Shown here one piece after another: positions 16,101 to 18,702 of a stretch of DNA of 19,328 nucleotides (positions are counted from its first letter, which is position 1; every line of letters starts with the position of its first letter). This DNA is from Halieaceae bacterium UBA5085 (GTDB lineage: Bacteria > Pseudomonadota > Gammaproteobacteria > Pseudomonadales > Halieaceae). The stretch is taken from positions 1 through 19,328 of the forward strand of contig DIAF01000025.1 in the NCBI GenBank assembly GCA_002414665.1, read 5' to 3'. The notes beneath the pieces were generated by a model. It saw only the letters and a program-made list of their open reading frames with translations. It was not told the origin of the DNA and made no database searches. The position numbers and the translations under genes were made by a program.

Positions 16101-17358
16101 GAACGGAAGTGATACGCGGCAGCTGGTGGCCTATGTGGTACCCGCTGACGGCAAGGAAACTTCGATCTCCCTTGCCGAAACTGTCATGCCCATGCTGCGT
16201 CAGTGCTTGCCCACCTATATGGTGCCTTCCGTGTACATACCTCTCGCGCAAATGCCGATGACGGTAAACGGTAAACTGGATATCGATGCATTACCTGACT
16301 CATCGCTACCTGATGGGAACACGCACGCCTACAGGGAGCCGCAATCGCCGCTGGAAATCGCTGTCTGCCAACAGATCGCAGAAATGCTTAACCTGCCCGC
16401 TGTCGGCCTGGACGACCAGCTTGCCGGTCGCGGCATGGACTCTCTGGGCGCGGCGCGGTTGGCAGCAAAACTCGAGTTCCTGTGTGATCCCGCGCCTGGC
16501 GTGGTGGAGATCCTGTCGCAGGACACGGTTGCAAACCTGGTTGACCTGCTCAATCCGGTCAGGGCATCGGAACTGCTCGACCCGCTGGCTGAAGTGGTAG
16601 CGTTGCGCAGTGCAGGTTCAGGGGTGCCGGTGTTCTGCCTGTACCCCGGCACCGGCCTGGGCTGGGCCTATGCCCACCTACTGCCATTGGTCGATCGCGA
16701 TCGTCCGGTTTACCTCATACAGGCTCATAACCTGCAAACCGGGCCCGTGGCGCCCGCGCTGTCATTCCCGCAGTTGGTGCGGGGGGCACGACAACAGATC
16801 CAGGCGATCCGGCCACAGGGGCCCTACAGCCTCGTGGGCTGGTCCTTCGGCGGAATGCTTGCTCATTGTGTCGCCACGGACCTGCTGGCCGACGGCGAAT
16901 CTGTTGATTCCCTGACCCTGATCGACAGTTATCCCATGCCTGCCCATGCGCGACCGGATTACTCTCGCACTGACAGTCTCTGGCGCGACGTGGCCCTGGG
17001 CGCCGGACTTCAGCTCGACGAGTTACAAGGTGAGTTGGACTCAAGCGTGATAGCGGCGCTCGCCCGACAGCAGGGCAACCTGCTGGGGCGTCTTCCGACA
17101 AGCACCCTGGAAGCCATGGCATTCAATCTGCGGCAGAACAGTCAGGTACTGGCCAACGCGCGGCCCGGACACTACCCGGGTGACCTGCTGTTCTACCGGG
17201 CCACTTGCCAGACTCGGGGACAGGATCGCTCTTTTGTATCGCCCGATGACTGGCAAAACCTGACTGGCGGCCGACTGCGAGTCATCGACATCGATGCCGA
17301 GCATCAGACGATGTTGAGTGTTGACGCCGTTGCACAAATGCTCGCGGGAGTGACGTAA
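1..17358 (+). CDS. Multimodular non-ribosomal peptide synthetase, 5'-partial, with Ox, Cyc, N-MT, E and TE domains
   Basis: This is the C-terminal 5785 residues of a cytoplasmic assembly-line enzyme that activates amino acids as adenylates, loads them on carrier domains and condenses them. The frame is open from base 1. The ATG at 100 lies inside a conserved A-domain/Ox region and is not the start, so the N-terminus and any earlier modules lie upstream. Domain order is A(end)-Ox-PCP, C-A-PCP, Cyc-A-PCP, C-A-NMT-PCP-E, C-A-PCP-TE. Phosphopantetheine serines are at residues 358, 1441, 2538, 3976 and 5481. Every visible catalytic motif of the C, Cyc, A, E and TE domains looks intact. Inferred product: thiazole, Asn, thiazoline, N-methyl-D-aromatic, unknown X, then release by hydrolysis or cyclisation. 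The stop codon is 2 bases before the next gene. GC drops after about 7.3 kb, and 12-base tandem duplications occur only before that point. NRPS identity is certain; the substrates are predictions from pocket residues. Confidence 0.97.
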   Translation, partial: QHKIVAAVIADESVQEAQREKALFALEQRGLPDMASGTDIIKLPESAPIAQGLGHSIARQSYRNFLPVPLDADSLSQWLSVLQARQLPDAALPKRRYASAGGLYPVRLYLQLKDDAVAGLEAGTYLYDPRQHQLALLEQQGMDDAVFGHDNIAMAAQSRIALFLVAHWPAVEPAYADWSRDACLMEAGAMAHLLAEQGPGLSIGSCLIGNTDSMAIMQALLSRGGQDNCQDTCHDTCHDNELLLAMLAGPVTEAQTQTWQGPSTQASSPDYRAWCAHQLPDYMVPAVVQELEQLPLTVNGKVDRKALLEQLSNQGLAQAAYVAPETPEAVLLCRLVAQLLGLERVGLADQFFALGGHSLTATQLVARLQQQLGCEVSIRDVFEHPQLGELAERLQVSAHRAAPALVAAPETDGSPDTLLPASFAQARLWLLEQIDGPSGRYNIPLVLQLVGALDEQALSAALQDLVARHASLRTLLQAGADGTPQQRIVPVAEAQVSLLCEQLPPDQYEQCLAQHAARPFELDRELPLRALLLSSDEAPNEQRLMLLVHHSAADGWSLAPLLQDLAQAYRARRAGRAPDFTPLPVQYADYSHWQSRLLGDREDPDSLAARQLSWWRQQLAGLPEEIALPADHARVPGPQAHAGRIEFTLPASLHARLVQLARQEQASLFMVLQAGLSALLQRLGAGQDIALGAPVAGRASPLLEDLVGFFVNTLVLRLSCAGDPDFRTLLARARDGALAAYSHQELPFEHLVEALAPVRVPGRQPLFQTMLVLHNQARSEPRFDDLEVDILAPPVLPARFDLSFAFSPTASAEDCREGVLEGVLEGVLEYNAERFEASTARALCQRLVQLLEAVADNPAARLSSLPRLLPHEQWRLAPAAITAQQQAPEQAPELALEPARCLTDQLSAHADLAGPALVQGQTSLSHAQLHRAADQLAWQLIGQGIGPEDVVALALPRSPAQVIGVLGVLKAGAAFLPLEADHPAARLQAILAEAQPRLLVTDSVQGEPLSRLSEVPQLLLESLPMDPAQPVPPPTDTDRVRPLLPQHPAYLLYTSGSTGRPKGVVISQGSIAHYLDVLLKDVVQQNDLERVALFTPLVFDLSLTSLLLPLLAGTCLELYPEGDPAQALAAVFSADSAVRMVKLTPTHLSLLDTLPEDCNPELALVIVGGEALQAAQVATVQQRAPRARLLNEYGPTEATIGAVAQLASVEDQAIGQAYRGVTALILDERLQPCPDGVTGELYLAGPGLARGYHGRPGLSAERFIASPYGPAGSRLYRSGDRARWRADGQLVYEGRSDEQVKIRGYRIEPAEVVAALTAHEAIAEAVVLARPDSTGEQRLYAWLLAAGQARPDVAQLQQYLQGRLTGAMIPSGMRWQARWPLTANGKLDRAALALPDTVSPGAAGRAPRTAEEQLVCRLSAQLLGLEQVSVTDDFFRLGGHSLAAARLIAQLRQATGRALPMKTLFAAPGLEQIAAALAALESGQGEQDLVADPARAHEPFPLTPVQQAYWLGRQGLVALGEFACHAYAQYALRDVDAQRLTRAWREVIAAHPALRTIVTADGYQQVLAEVPALQIPIDDCRALAADEALARARATAKTLSHQVLETDSWPLFEVRLTRLDERDWRLHLSLDALILDGESTALLLTEVFERYHGKAPQAPPPALAFRDYVLQQQGQDGARETAKAWWEARLETLPPAPALPLQVDPSRYSAPRFVRWHCRLTAAQWTALQQGATTRGLTPSVVLLAAYSEVLGNWTRQVSFTLNLTVGDRQLLHPDVAGMLGVFTSLVSLAVTAARSGDFLGRAQAQQAELADNLDHRAFSGVEVQRALAQRAGNPEAGLLPVVFTSLLGEDGFSAARYGLRQVDAITQTPQTWLDNKVYSGEDGALHIDWDAPEGLFPDGLLDDMIAAYHGLLERLATQDSAWTETDRSLVPTAQLALIERLNATAGPCPEDGLADPVFAAMARAPKAPALIEGQRVIDYGQLQELVARQALLLDQQLDEQLDEQLDEQLEQQADPQQQPTDELIAIVMEKGVEQIIAALAILRLGRAFLPISAGQPDARIATILDQAGVRVVLTQSRLARGRSWQSQVVLLDVSAELPDKTQPADVGGDMPSTDVALNDLPLQHARRAAPDDLAYVIYTSGSTGVPKGVAIAHRAARNTLADMEERFALDASDRALWVSSFEFDLSIFDIFALLGVGGALVLPPPDARATPAVFSQAVAEAGVTVWNSVPAIAELMLAAASEPRQTLASLRLVMLSGDWIPLGLPPALQAAAPGAQLVSLGGATEAAIWSIYYPVSELDPQWLSVPYGRPLRNQAWHVLGVDGAVCPLHVAGRLYIEGEGLALGYWHSPELTAQRFIRHPQTGARLYDTGDLGYRDGEGVIRFLGREDDQVKIRGFRIELGEIDKVLESHPAVKAASALVVQSDTQHKIVAAVVLAQDHADADQQLRQWCSQHLPSYMEPSAFSILPSLPLTANGKVDRKALAASLADLADSIVSAQGESRAPQTPQEIVVCAMVANRLGLDNVAATDNFFHLGGDSIAVVRLVNDLTSLGWQLVPGDVFDRPVLAELAALCQMAEATQQTRDDAAAKSVSPAIDQAPRAQRFAVDDEQGWPLTPLQEGLWFLAHFEPEGDDPYNVQIILDFDGPVSAGRLQQALQTVVDRHASLRVSFHSDDNGRGIQQVIPDLQVPFDVLDLAGDLVQQTQKAREIEADDRGRRFDLRQAPLLRAQLLRFDENNQRLILTQHHLLGDGWSSGVFFRELFELYRAQGAQDTVLHEHLEPAVSLSAYLSWLEQQDLTASLDFWRSRMAGFQAPSLVEAERGRERMAPMAHTELQLDEDLRDSIRSLARCEGITEACVLEAAWALFVGLLSGADDVCFGSVGSGREAPVPGIEDIVGLLITTVPVRVQLGGTQTVRELLHSLHGDRGKRLAHQYVPLARIQRATGHDVLFDTLFTYENYPLQASPDRADPEALPLAGIRGHNGNHYPASLAVIPGTRLLLRLHYSQTRFQAVEAQAWLRRLELLLRQMVAAPGQAVRELHSWLPEDTFTPPEIAARSTFQSLPKLIHDAVQRHGDAPAVTGADGTLSYSELWQRSTQISRELQAHGVGPQQRVALLLPREASAIAAMLGVWQLAAAFVPLDPQGNEERLQRVLANSECSVLLCTSSLARQLSSPGITVITLDALQPCRAALSGSPTPVAVSPQMLAYVIYTSGSTGRPKGVEVSHAGLPQLACEQARRMAIEPGARVLQLANFSFDASISEIAMALVSGAQLVIAQDYERVGEALTDRLIHSAITHATLTPTALAATLPPREGALQRLISAGESVSSAALKPWARSCDIINAYGPTEASVCATMSSPWKGGDQLPTIGEGIGVTDVLVLDSQLRRCPPPVVGQICLTGPGIARGYTGQTGLTATRFIANPLGPPGSRLYLTGDLGYFDPDGALCFQGRNDRQIKIRGHRVEPSEITGVLSAVAGVSEAIVTLGQSPKQAPMLVAYLTVALDGTERAAMEAEQVQLWNEIETGFSASSQVSEDQVFDLRGWNSSYTGEPLPASQIDEYVESTVARIRQLAPRHVLEVGCGTGLVGLRLLQEELQYTGTDLARANIERLQTLQSRSDLQGDFPGLENARFVHAAADRLDEQWALQHEVRDVDTVVLTSVVQYFPSTQYLQRVLRNLSRQYLGGDGSLFVGDVRNLALLPALEESLARAVGLEGPTAMGQGKASELALDPAYFYCLSARDEVFSSVAVVPKLARHDNEMTRYRYDVVLYLGQRDTVSDESFGSSALVSSFAELEQRLRENSDTVVWRDLPNGRITADGIDPTTLWDLAESAGYCAEIALHPFSAEGAYDVILRRTRPGLPLIRWTSLERLSQRQDRAQANFPLMSRLRRRLGEQARTVCERQLPDYMVPAAFMVIDHLPMTASGKIDYRALPAPAWPVAKNSVAPSDPEERLLCQLVEQVLGIDGVGSSDNFFHLGGDSISSIRLISLGREAGITITAKDVFVAPVLRDLANLTRSRTHPDIDSGNPVGEFPTNPVMRWLASSAGIVSAFSQSIRLSLPPDTSRDDLLCALQALLDHHAMLRSRWYDAQTMFTLPAGSINASSCIETLLHSERIDFQRLEVELAAKLDPAQGRVLSACWVDASPAPGTLLLVAHHVAVDAVSWHILESDLMALLEAGRAGLPAPDLLRSTSFRHWARQLHAASADYHADLPLWRWHGGRTVPELFETPLERSRDRVGTARDHASRITGKVVEAALNEVPRQLRVKADEMLLTALFLALQALPRPSRQSAFVERIDVERHGRPPDLEGIDLSRTVGWFTAIHPLTLDLQARDQDSGADAASILRGLRNLAWEMRRIGERGLGYGVLRYLDGSCAEEFSRHRPAAVAFNYLGRTCPGTRLADEAGMTLSGVAAADMPLTHALSLMVSSSGGGENAQLALNWRFAPAVVDPATVEFIANEFERALAALVDAARQVTAPLDWPRCNQHLYLNAGELAALEQDYGALEAIWPLTAVQEGILSNTAGHDPYCVQLLLELDSRHSPEQLRDALGWLVQRHPALRANFTRDAQARPVQVIRRHVAPSWRTLDLGCHEHDQQAHERQRVMLEDRITGFDIQQSPLVRGCHLDCGDRSYLLLTLHHLIADGWSGAVLLQDLSTAISAAGPSHLPGPVSVEPYMDWIAAQHCDEGLALWSAHLAGYEPPVPLRAQGEVRLYQHALTADTFRRLSALARSHSLTPATLLGAVWSLVLGHQRGHEKICIGLVSSGRGVALEGVDRMVGMLVQTVPLCLHWSPRSQLMERITALQQFLGAVQPHMHTPLVEIQRAHGQGTLFDSLFTYENYPGGDGHVEGLQVCEGFSGTHYPLSMIAIPGQSLELQVQYTEGNFSEADVSALVERYLRVLTQLVESPAIRVCDVEFAGAEEYRQLRLNNTTEQDCPESTLPQLFAEQVRRQSRATAIVHGSTRLSYAQLQAQALGMSSLLQTRGTVPGDIIALCLPVSVTMVAAILAVLYCGATYLPIDPRTPRARKRLLEEDTAPRLTLTTAAHAEHFSGEILCLDEEARGPLDAAADFVPVHFTPQYGAHIIYTSGSTGKPKGVLATHANVMRLVRTNLGDPALAEEGVWSLLHSYAFDFSVYEIWGAFASGSQLVLASEEVAHSPRRLLQLLIDERVSVLNITPGSYANLMLEASRSGRVSELAIRLALVGGEAWSASRIAAHPPRARIRNVYGPTECTIFTTLSRPLDLAEDTPPLGEFLPNVKGYVLDSALRPCPVGVEGELYVAGEGVATAYLNRPGLSASFFLANPHGDPGERMYRTGDRVVWSAPGRLEFRGRDDTQCKLRGFRIELGEIESALLDLPVVEQAVVRILEREATQTNGSDTRQLVAYVVPADGKETSISLAETVMPMLRQCLPTYMVPSVYIPLAQMPMTVNGKLDIDALPDSSLPDGNTHAYREPQSPLEIAVCQQIAEMLNLPAVGLDDQLAGRGMDSLGAARLAAKLEFLCDPAPGVVEILSQDTVANLVDLLNPVRASELLDPLAEVVALRSAGSGVPVFCLYPGTGLGWAYAHLLPLVDRDRPVYLIQAHNLQTGPVAPALSFPQLVRGARQQIQAIRPQGPYSLVGWSFGGMLAHCVATDLLADGESVDSLTLIDSYPMPAHARPDYSRTDSLWRDVALGAGLQLDELQGELDSSVIAALARQQGNLLGRLPTSTLEAMAFNLRQNSQVLANARPGHYPGDLLFYRATCQTRGQDRSFVSPDDWQNLTGGRLRVIDIDAEHQTMLSVDAVAQMLAGVT
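679..720 (+). repeat. 12-base tandem repeat in the Ox domain (DxCH units)
   Basis: Units are at 679-690 (DNCQ), 691-702 (DTCH), 703-714 (DTCH) and a half unit at 715-720 (DN). Units 2 and 3 differ by one base. The array lies between the Ox core motif ending in LLSRGGQ and the conserved strand LLAMLAGPV, so it should form an exposed loop. It encodes regularly spaced Cys and His residues. Confidence 0.9.
2449..2487 (+). repeat. 12-base tandem repeat in the module 2 C domain (EGVL units)
   Basis: Three in-frame units, 2449-2460, 2461-2472 and 2473-2484, each encode EGVL, followed by another GAG. The units differ from each other at wobble positions. The array lies near the C-terminal end of the condensation domain, just before the conserved EYNAERF segment. 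Confidence 0.88.
2656..2697 (+). repeat. 12-base tandem repeat in the C-A linker of module 2 (QAPE units)
   Basis: Units 2656-2667 and 2668-2679 are identical and encode QAPE. Unit 2680-2691 is degenerate (LALE) and is followed by a partial unit (PA). The array falls in the flexible linker between the C and A domains. Confidence 0.88.
5977..6036 (+). repeat. 12-base tandem repeat at the start of the module 3 A domain (QLDE units)
   Basis: Five consecutive 12-base units encode LLDQ, QLDE, QLDE, QLDE and QLEQ. Units 6001-6012 and 6013-6024 are identical; the flanking units differ by a few bases. The encoded acidic and Gln-rich stretch extends a loop ahead of the A2 core. Confidence 0.92.
7279..7301 (+). 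repeat. Second copy of a 23-base sequence also present at bases 1-23
   Basis: Bases 1-23 and 7279-7301 are identical, in the same frame and at the same point of two A domains (encoding QHKIVAAV). After base 23 the two copies diverge. The match is longer than expected from protein similarity alone. It points to duplication or gene conversion between modules 1 and 3; how far the match reaches upstream of the window cannot be seen. Confidence 0.85.
7831..13420 (+). other. NRPS module 4: C, A (aromatic, Tyr-like) with inserted N-methyltransferase, PCP, epimerisation domain
   Basis: The C domain (residues about 2611-3040) has PLTPLQEG at its start, HHLLGDGWS (2745-2753) and LFTYENYP. The A domain has SGSTGRPKG and pocket residues D3256 A3257 S3260 T3298 I3319 A3321 A3342 V3350 C3351 K3922, code DASTIAAVCK. 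This resembles Tyr/beta-hydroxy-Tyr codes of glycopeptide synthetases; Phe or Trp is possible. Between A8 and the A9/A10 region lies an N-methyltransferase of about 370 residues, with GWNSSYTGEP, the SAM-binding VLEVGCGTG (3573-3581), TSVVQYFPS and FVGDVRNL. PCP Ser3976 sits in GGDSI. The E domain (about 4026-4470) has HHVAVDAVSW (4151-4160), ERHGR with Glu4294 (the usual motif is EGHGR), VGWFTA and FNYLGR. The expected unit is an N-methyl-D-aromatic residue. Confidence 0.92.
13490..17358 (+). other. NRPS module 5: C (DCL-type), A (substrate unresolved), atypical PCP, terminal thioesterase
   Basis: The C domain (residues about 4497-4925) has PLTAVQEG, HHLIADGWS (4632-4640) and LFTYENYPG. Following an E domain, it should accept a D-configured donor. 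The A domain has YTSGSTGKPKG and NGKLD; its pocket D5125 F5126 Y5129 N5168 L5196 G5198 V5219 I5227 F5228 K5425 (DFYNLGVIFK) matches no code I know. The carrier domain has GRGMDSLGA (Ser5481) instead of FFxLGGHS, closer to a polyketide ACP site. The thioesterase (about 5540-5785) starts with VPVFCLYPGTG and is EntF-like, with GWSFGG nucleophile Ser5615, Asp5642 in LIDSYP and His5768 in DAEHQTM. It releases the peptide as a free acid or by macrocyclisation; the sequence does not decide which. Confidence 0.9.
17345..17350 (+). promoter_or_regulatory. Ribosome-binding site for the M29-like gene, inside the NRPS 3' end
   Basis: CGGGAG ends 10 bases before the TTG at 17361 and lies within the last NRPS codons. 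It supports the TTG as start and implies translational coupling with the NRPS, whose stop codon is at 17356-17358. Confidence 0.5.
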
Positions 17359-17360
17359 GC

Positions 17361-18539
17361 TTGGACTTGACGGAACAGGCGATTGCGGCCCTGGCACGCC
17401 TTGTCGTACAGCAGGGCCTGAACCTGCAACCCGGGCAGCCCCTGCTCATTCACGCCCCGATAGAAGCGCAGGCACTGGTGCGCTATGTGGTGCAATCCGC
17501 CTACGAAGCCGGTGGCGGTCCGGCGCAGTGCGTCTTTGAAGACCCGGAGTTGTTGCGCATAGCCGTGGACACTATGGACCCGGAGCAGGTTCGTAATGCC
17601 CCCTCCGGGTCGTTGCCTGAACCGGCAGCCATTACTGCCGGTTGCGCGCATCTCCGTATTGCCGGGCCGCGACCGAGCCTGCTGCAGGGTGTTTCGGCCG
17701 AGCAGTTGCTGGACTTTCACCAGCTGTTCTCAGCCCAGGAGAGGCCTGTCGTCACAGGTCAGGTGTGCTGCGCGCTACCCTTTGCCACACGAGACTGGGC
17801 GACATGGATACGCCCGGAGCTCGAACCTGGCGCCGCACAGGCGGCGCTGTGGCACGATATTCTTCATCTATGTGGTATTGGACTGGATGCTGCGCCGGGA
17901 GAGCAGGGCGTACGCCTGCAACGCCAACAGAGGATGGCCCGTTGGCTCAACACGCTTCCAATAACACGTCTGCACCTTGGCGGTGAGGATGCGGACCTGA
18001 GCGTAGACCTGCTGCCGGGGAACGGCTGGCTCGGGAGTACTCAGGTCAGTGCTCAGGGTATCGAGTATTTTCCCGAATTACCGGCCACCGGGTTGCACTG
18101 CCTGTTACAAGGAGCCGGCACCCAGGGCGCACTCCGTGTGCGACAGCCAGTGACCCTGGGCGCCAGCAGTGTGCGCGACCTGCAACTCGAGTTTCGTGAT
18201 GGAACAGTGAGCAATGTGTCTGCCAGCCAGGGGCGTGAGCTTCTCGAGTCTCTGCTGGAGGCGGATGACAATGCGGCGCGCCTGGGCCAGCTTGGCCTGG
18301 TTGAGAGAATCCCGGAGATGGTCCTGCCCGCAGAGGGATTCCTGGCCCCGATAATGAACAGGGCCTGTGGGGTTCATGTGACCCTGGGCTACCCTGAACA
18401 CTTGGAGTCACGTCCCGGCGCCAATTGTAGCAGTATCGGAATCGACCTTGTGCTGGCTGACCAGGCTATGGAAATCGATGCCGTTTGTGATAACGGCGCA
18501 GTGCTACCACTGCTGCGCGGTGGACGTTTCTGCCTGTAA
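17361..18539 (+). CDS. Peptidase family M29 (aminopeptidase T/AmpS-like) homologue with degenerate metal site
   Basis: This is a 392-residue protein with no signal peptide, close to the roughly 410 residues usual for M29. The N-terminus (MDLTEQAIAALARLVVQQGL, then PGQ, APIEAQALVR and SAYEAG) aligns well with Thermus AmpT from memory, which supports the TTG start. The C-terminal half follows the family (LEFRDGTVSNVSASQG, LESLLEADDNAARLG, DNGAVLPLLRGGRF). M29 enzymes are two-metal aminopeptidases with two Glu, two His and one Asp as ligands. By my alignment the first Glu region (LPTEEVFT in AmpT) is LPATGLHC here (240-247). The second Glu is Gln310, the first His is kept as His339, the His of HxD is Gly360, and the Asp is kept as Asp362. 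Peptidase activity is therefore doubtful. The M29 fold has been adapted elsewhere (NicX, a ring-cleaving dioxygenase), so another catalytic or binding role is possible. Coupling to the NRPS suggests a tailoring, binding or immunity job; this is inference. Confidence 0.85.
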   Translation: MDLTEQAIAALARLVVQQGLNLQPGQPLLIHAPIEAQALVRYVVQSAYEAGGGPAQCVFEDPELLRIAVDTMDPEQVRNAPSGSLPEPAAITAGCAHLRIAGPRPSLLQGVSAEQLLDFHQLFSAQERPVVTGQVCCALPFATRDWATWIRPELEPGAAQAALWHDILHLCGIGLDAAPGEQGVRLQRQQRMARWLNTLPITRLHLGGEDADLSVDLLPGNGWLGSTQVSAQGIEYFPELPATGLHCLLQGAGTQGALRVRQPVTLGASSVRDLQLEFRDGTVSNVSASQGRELLESLLEADDNAARLGQLGLVERIPEMVLPAEGFLAPIMNRACGVHVTLGYPEHLESRPGANCSSIGIDLVLADQAMEIDAVCDNGAVLPLLRGGRFCL

Positions 18540-18551
18540 TACTGTTGTAAC

Positions 18552-18580
18552 TTGGGATTCGAATAGACGGCGGATATACT
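18552..18580 (+). promoter_or_regulatory. Putative sigma70 promoter for the MBL-fold gene
   Basis: The -35 box TTGGGA (18552-18557) and -10 box TATACT (18575-18580) are separated by 17 bases and match consensus at 4/6 and 5/6 positions. Transcription would start near 18587, giving a leader of about 115 bases. The promoter lies just after the M29 stop, so the MBL gene can be expressed apart from the NRPS operon. Confidence 0.5.
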
Positions 18581-18598
18581 TGATAGCATTGTCGGTAA

Positions 18599-18638
18599 CG
18601 GCTGCCCACACGACTGTACACGGGCGATGAGTCAGCCG
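18599..18638 (+). promoter_or_regulatory. Inverted repeat in the gap between the M29-like and MBL genes
   Basis: CGGCTG (18599-18604) pairs with CAGCCG (18633-18638), and inside this GCCC (18604-18607) can alternatively pair with GGGC (18622-18625). No T-run follows, so it does not look like an intrinsic terminator. It would lie in the leader of the MBL transcript and could be an operator or an RNA structure. Confidence 0.4.
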
Positions 18639-18664
18639 TGAGCCGGCGTCTGCATTGTGAGGTA

Positions 18665-18680
18665 CCCGCACGACTGCGGG
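18665..18680 (+). promoter_or_regulatory. Perfect GC-rich hairpin in the MBL leader
   Basis: CCCGCA (18665-18670), loop CGAC and TGCGGG (18675-18680) form a 6-bp stem ending 7 bases before the ribosome-binding site AAAGGA. Its left part CCCGCACGACTG repeats the 12-mer at 18605-18616 with one mismatch, exactly 60 bases apart. No T-run follows. Confidence 0.45.
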
Positions 18681-18702
18681 GTGAAACAAAGGAATATTGA
18701 AC

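Noticed and set aside
100..17358. ATG at 100 as the NRPS start codon
   Set aside because: The frame is open to base 1, and residues before the ATG (QHKIVAAV...) match the post-A8 region of an A domain, so the gene begins upstream.
18599..18638. Rho-independent terminator after the M29-like gene
   Set aside because: The inverted repeat has a long loop and is not followed by a T-run, and a likely promoter lies upstream of it.
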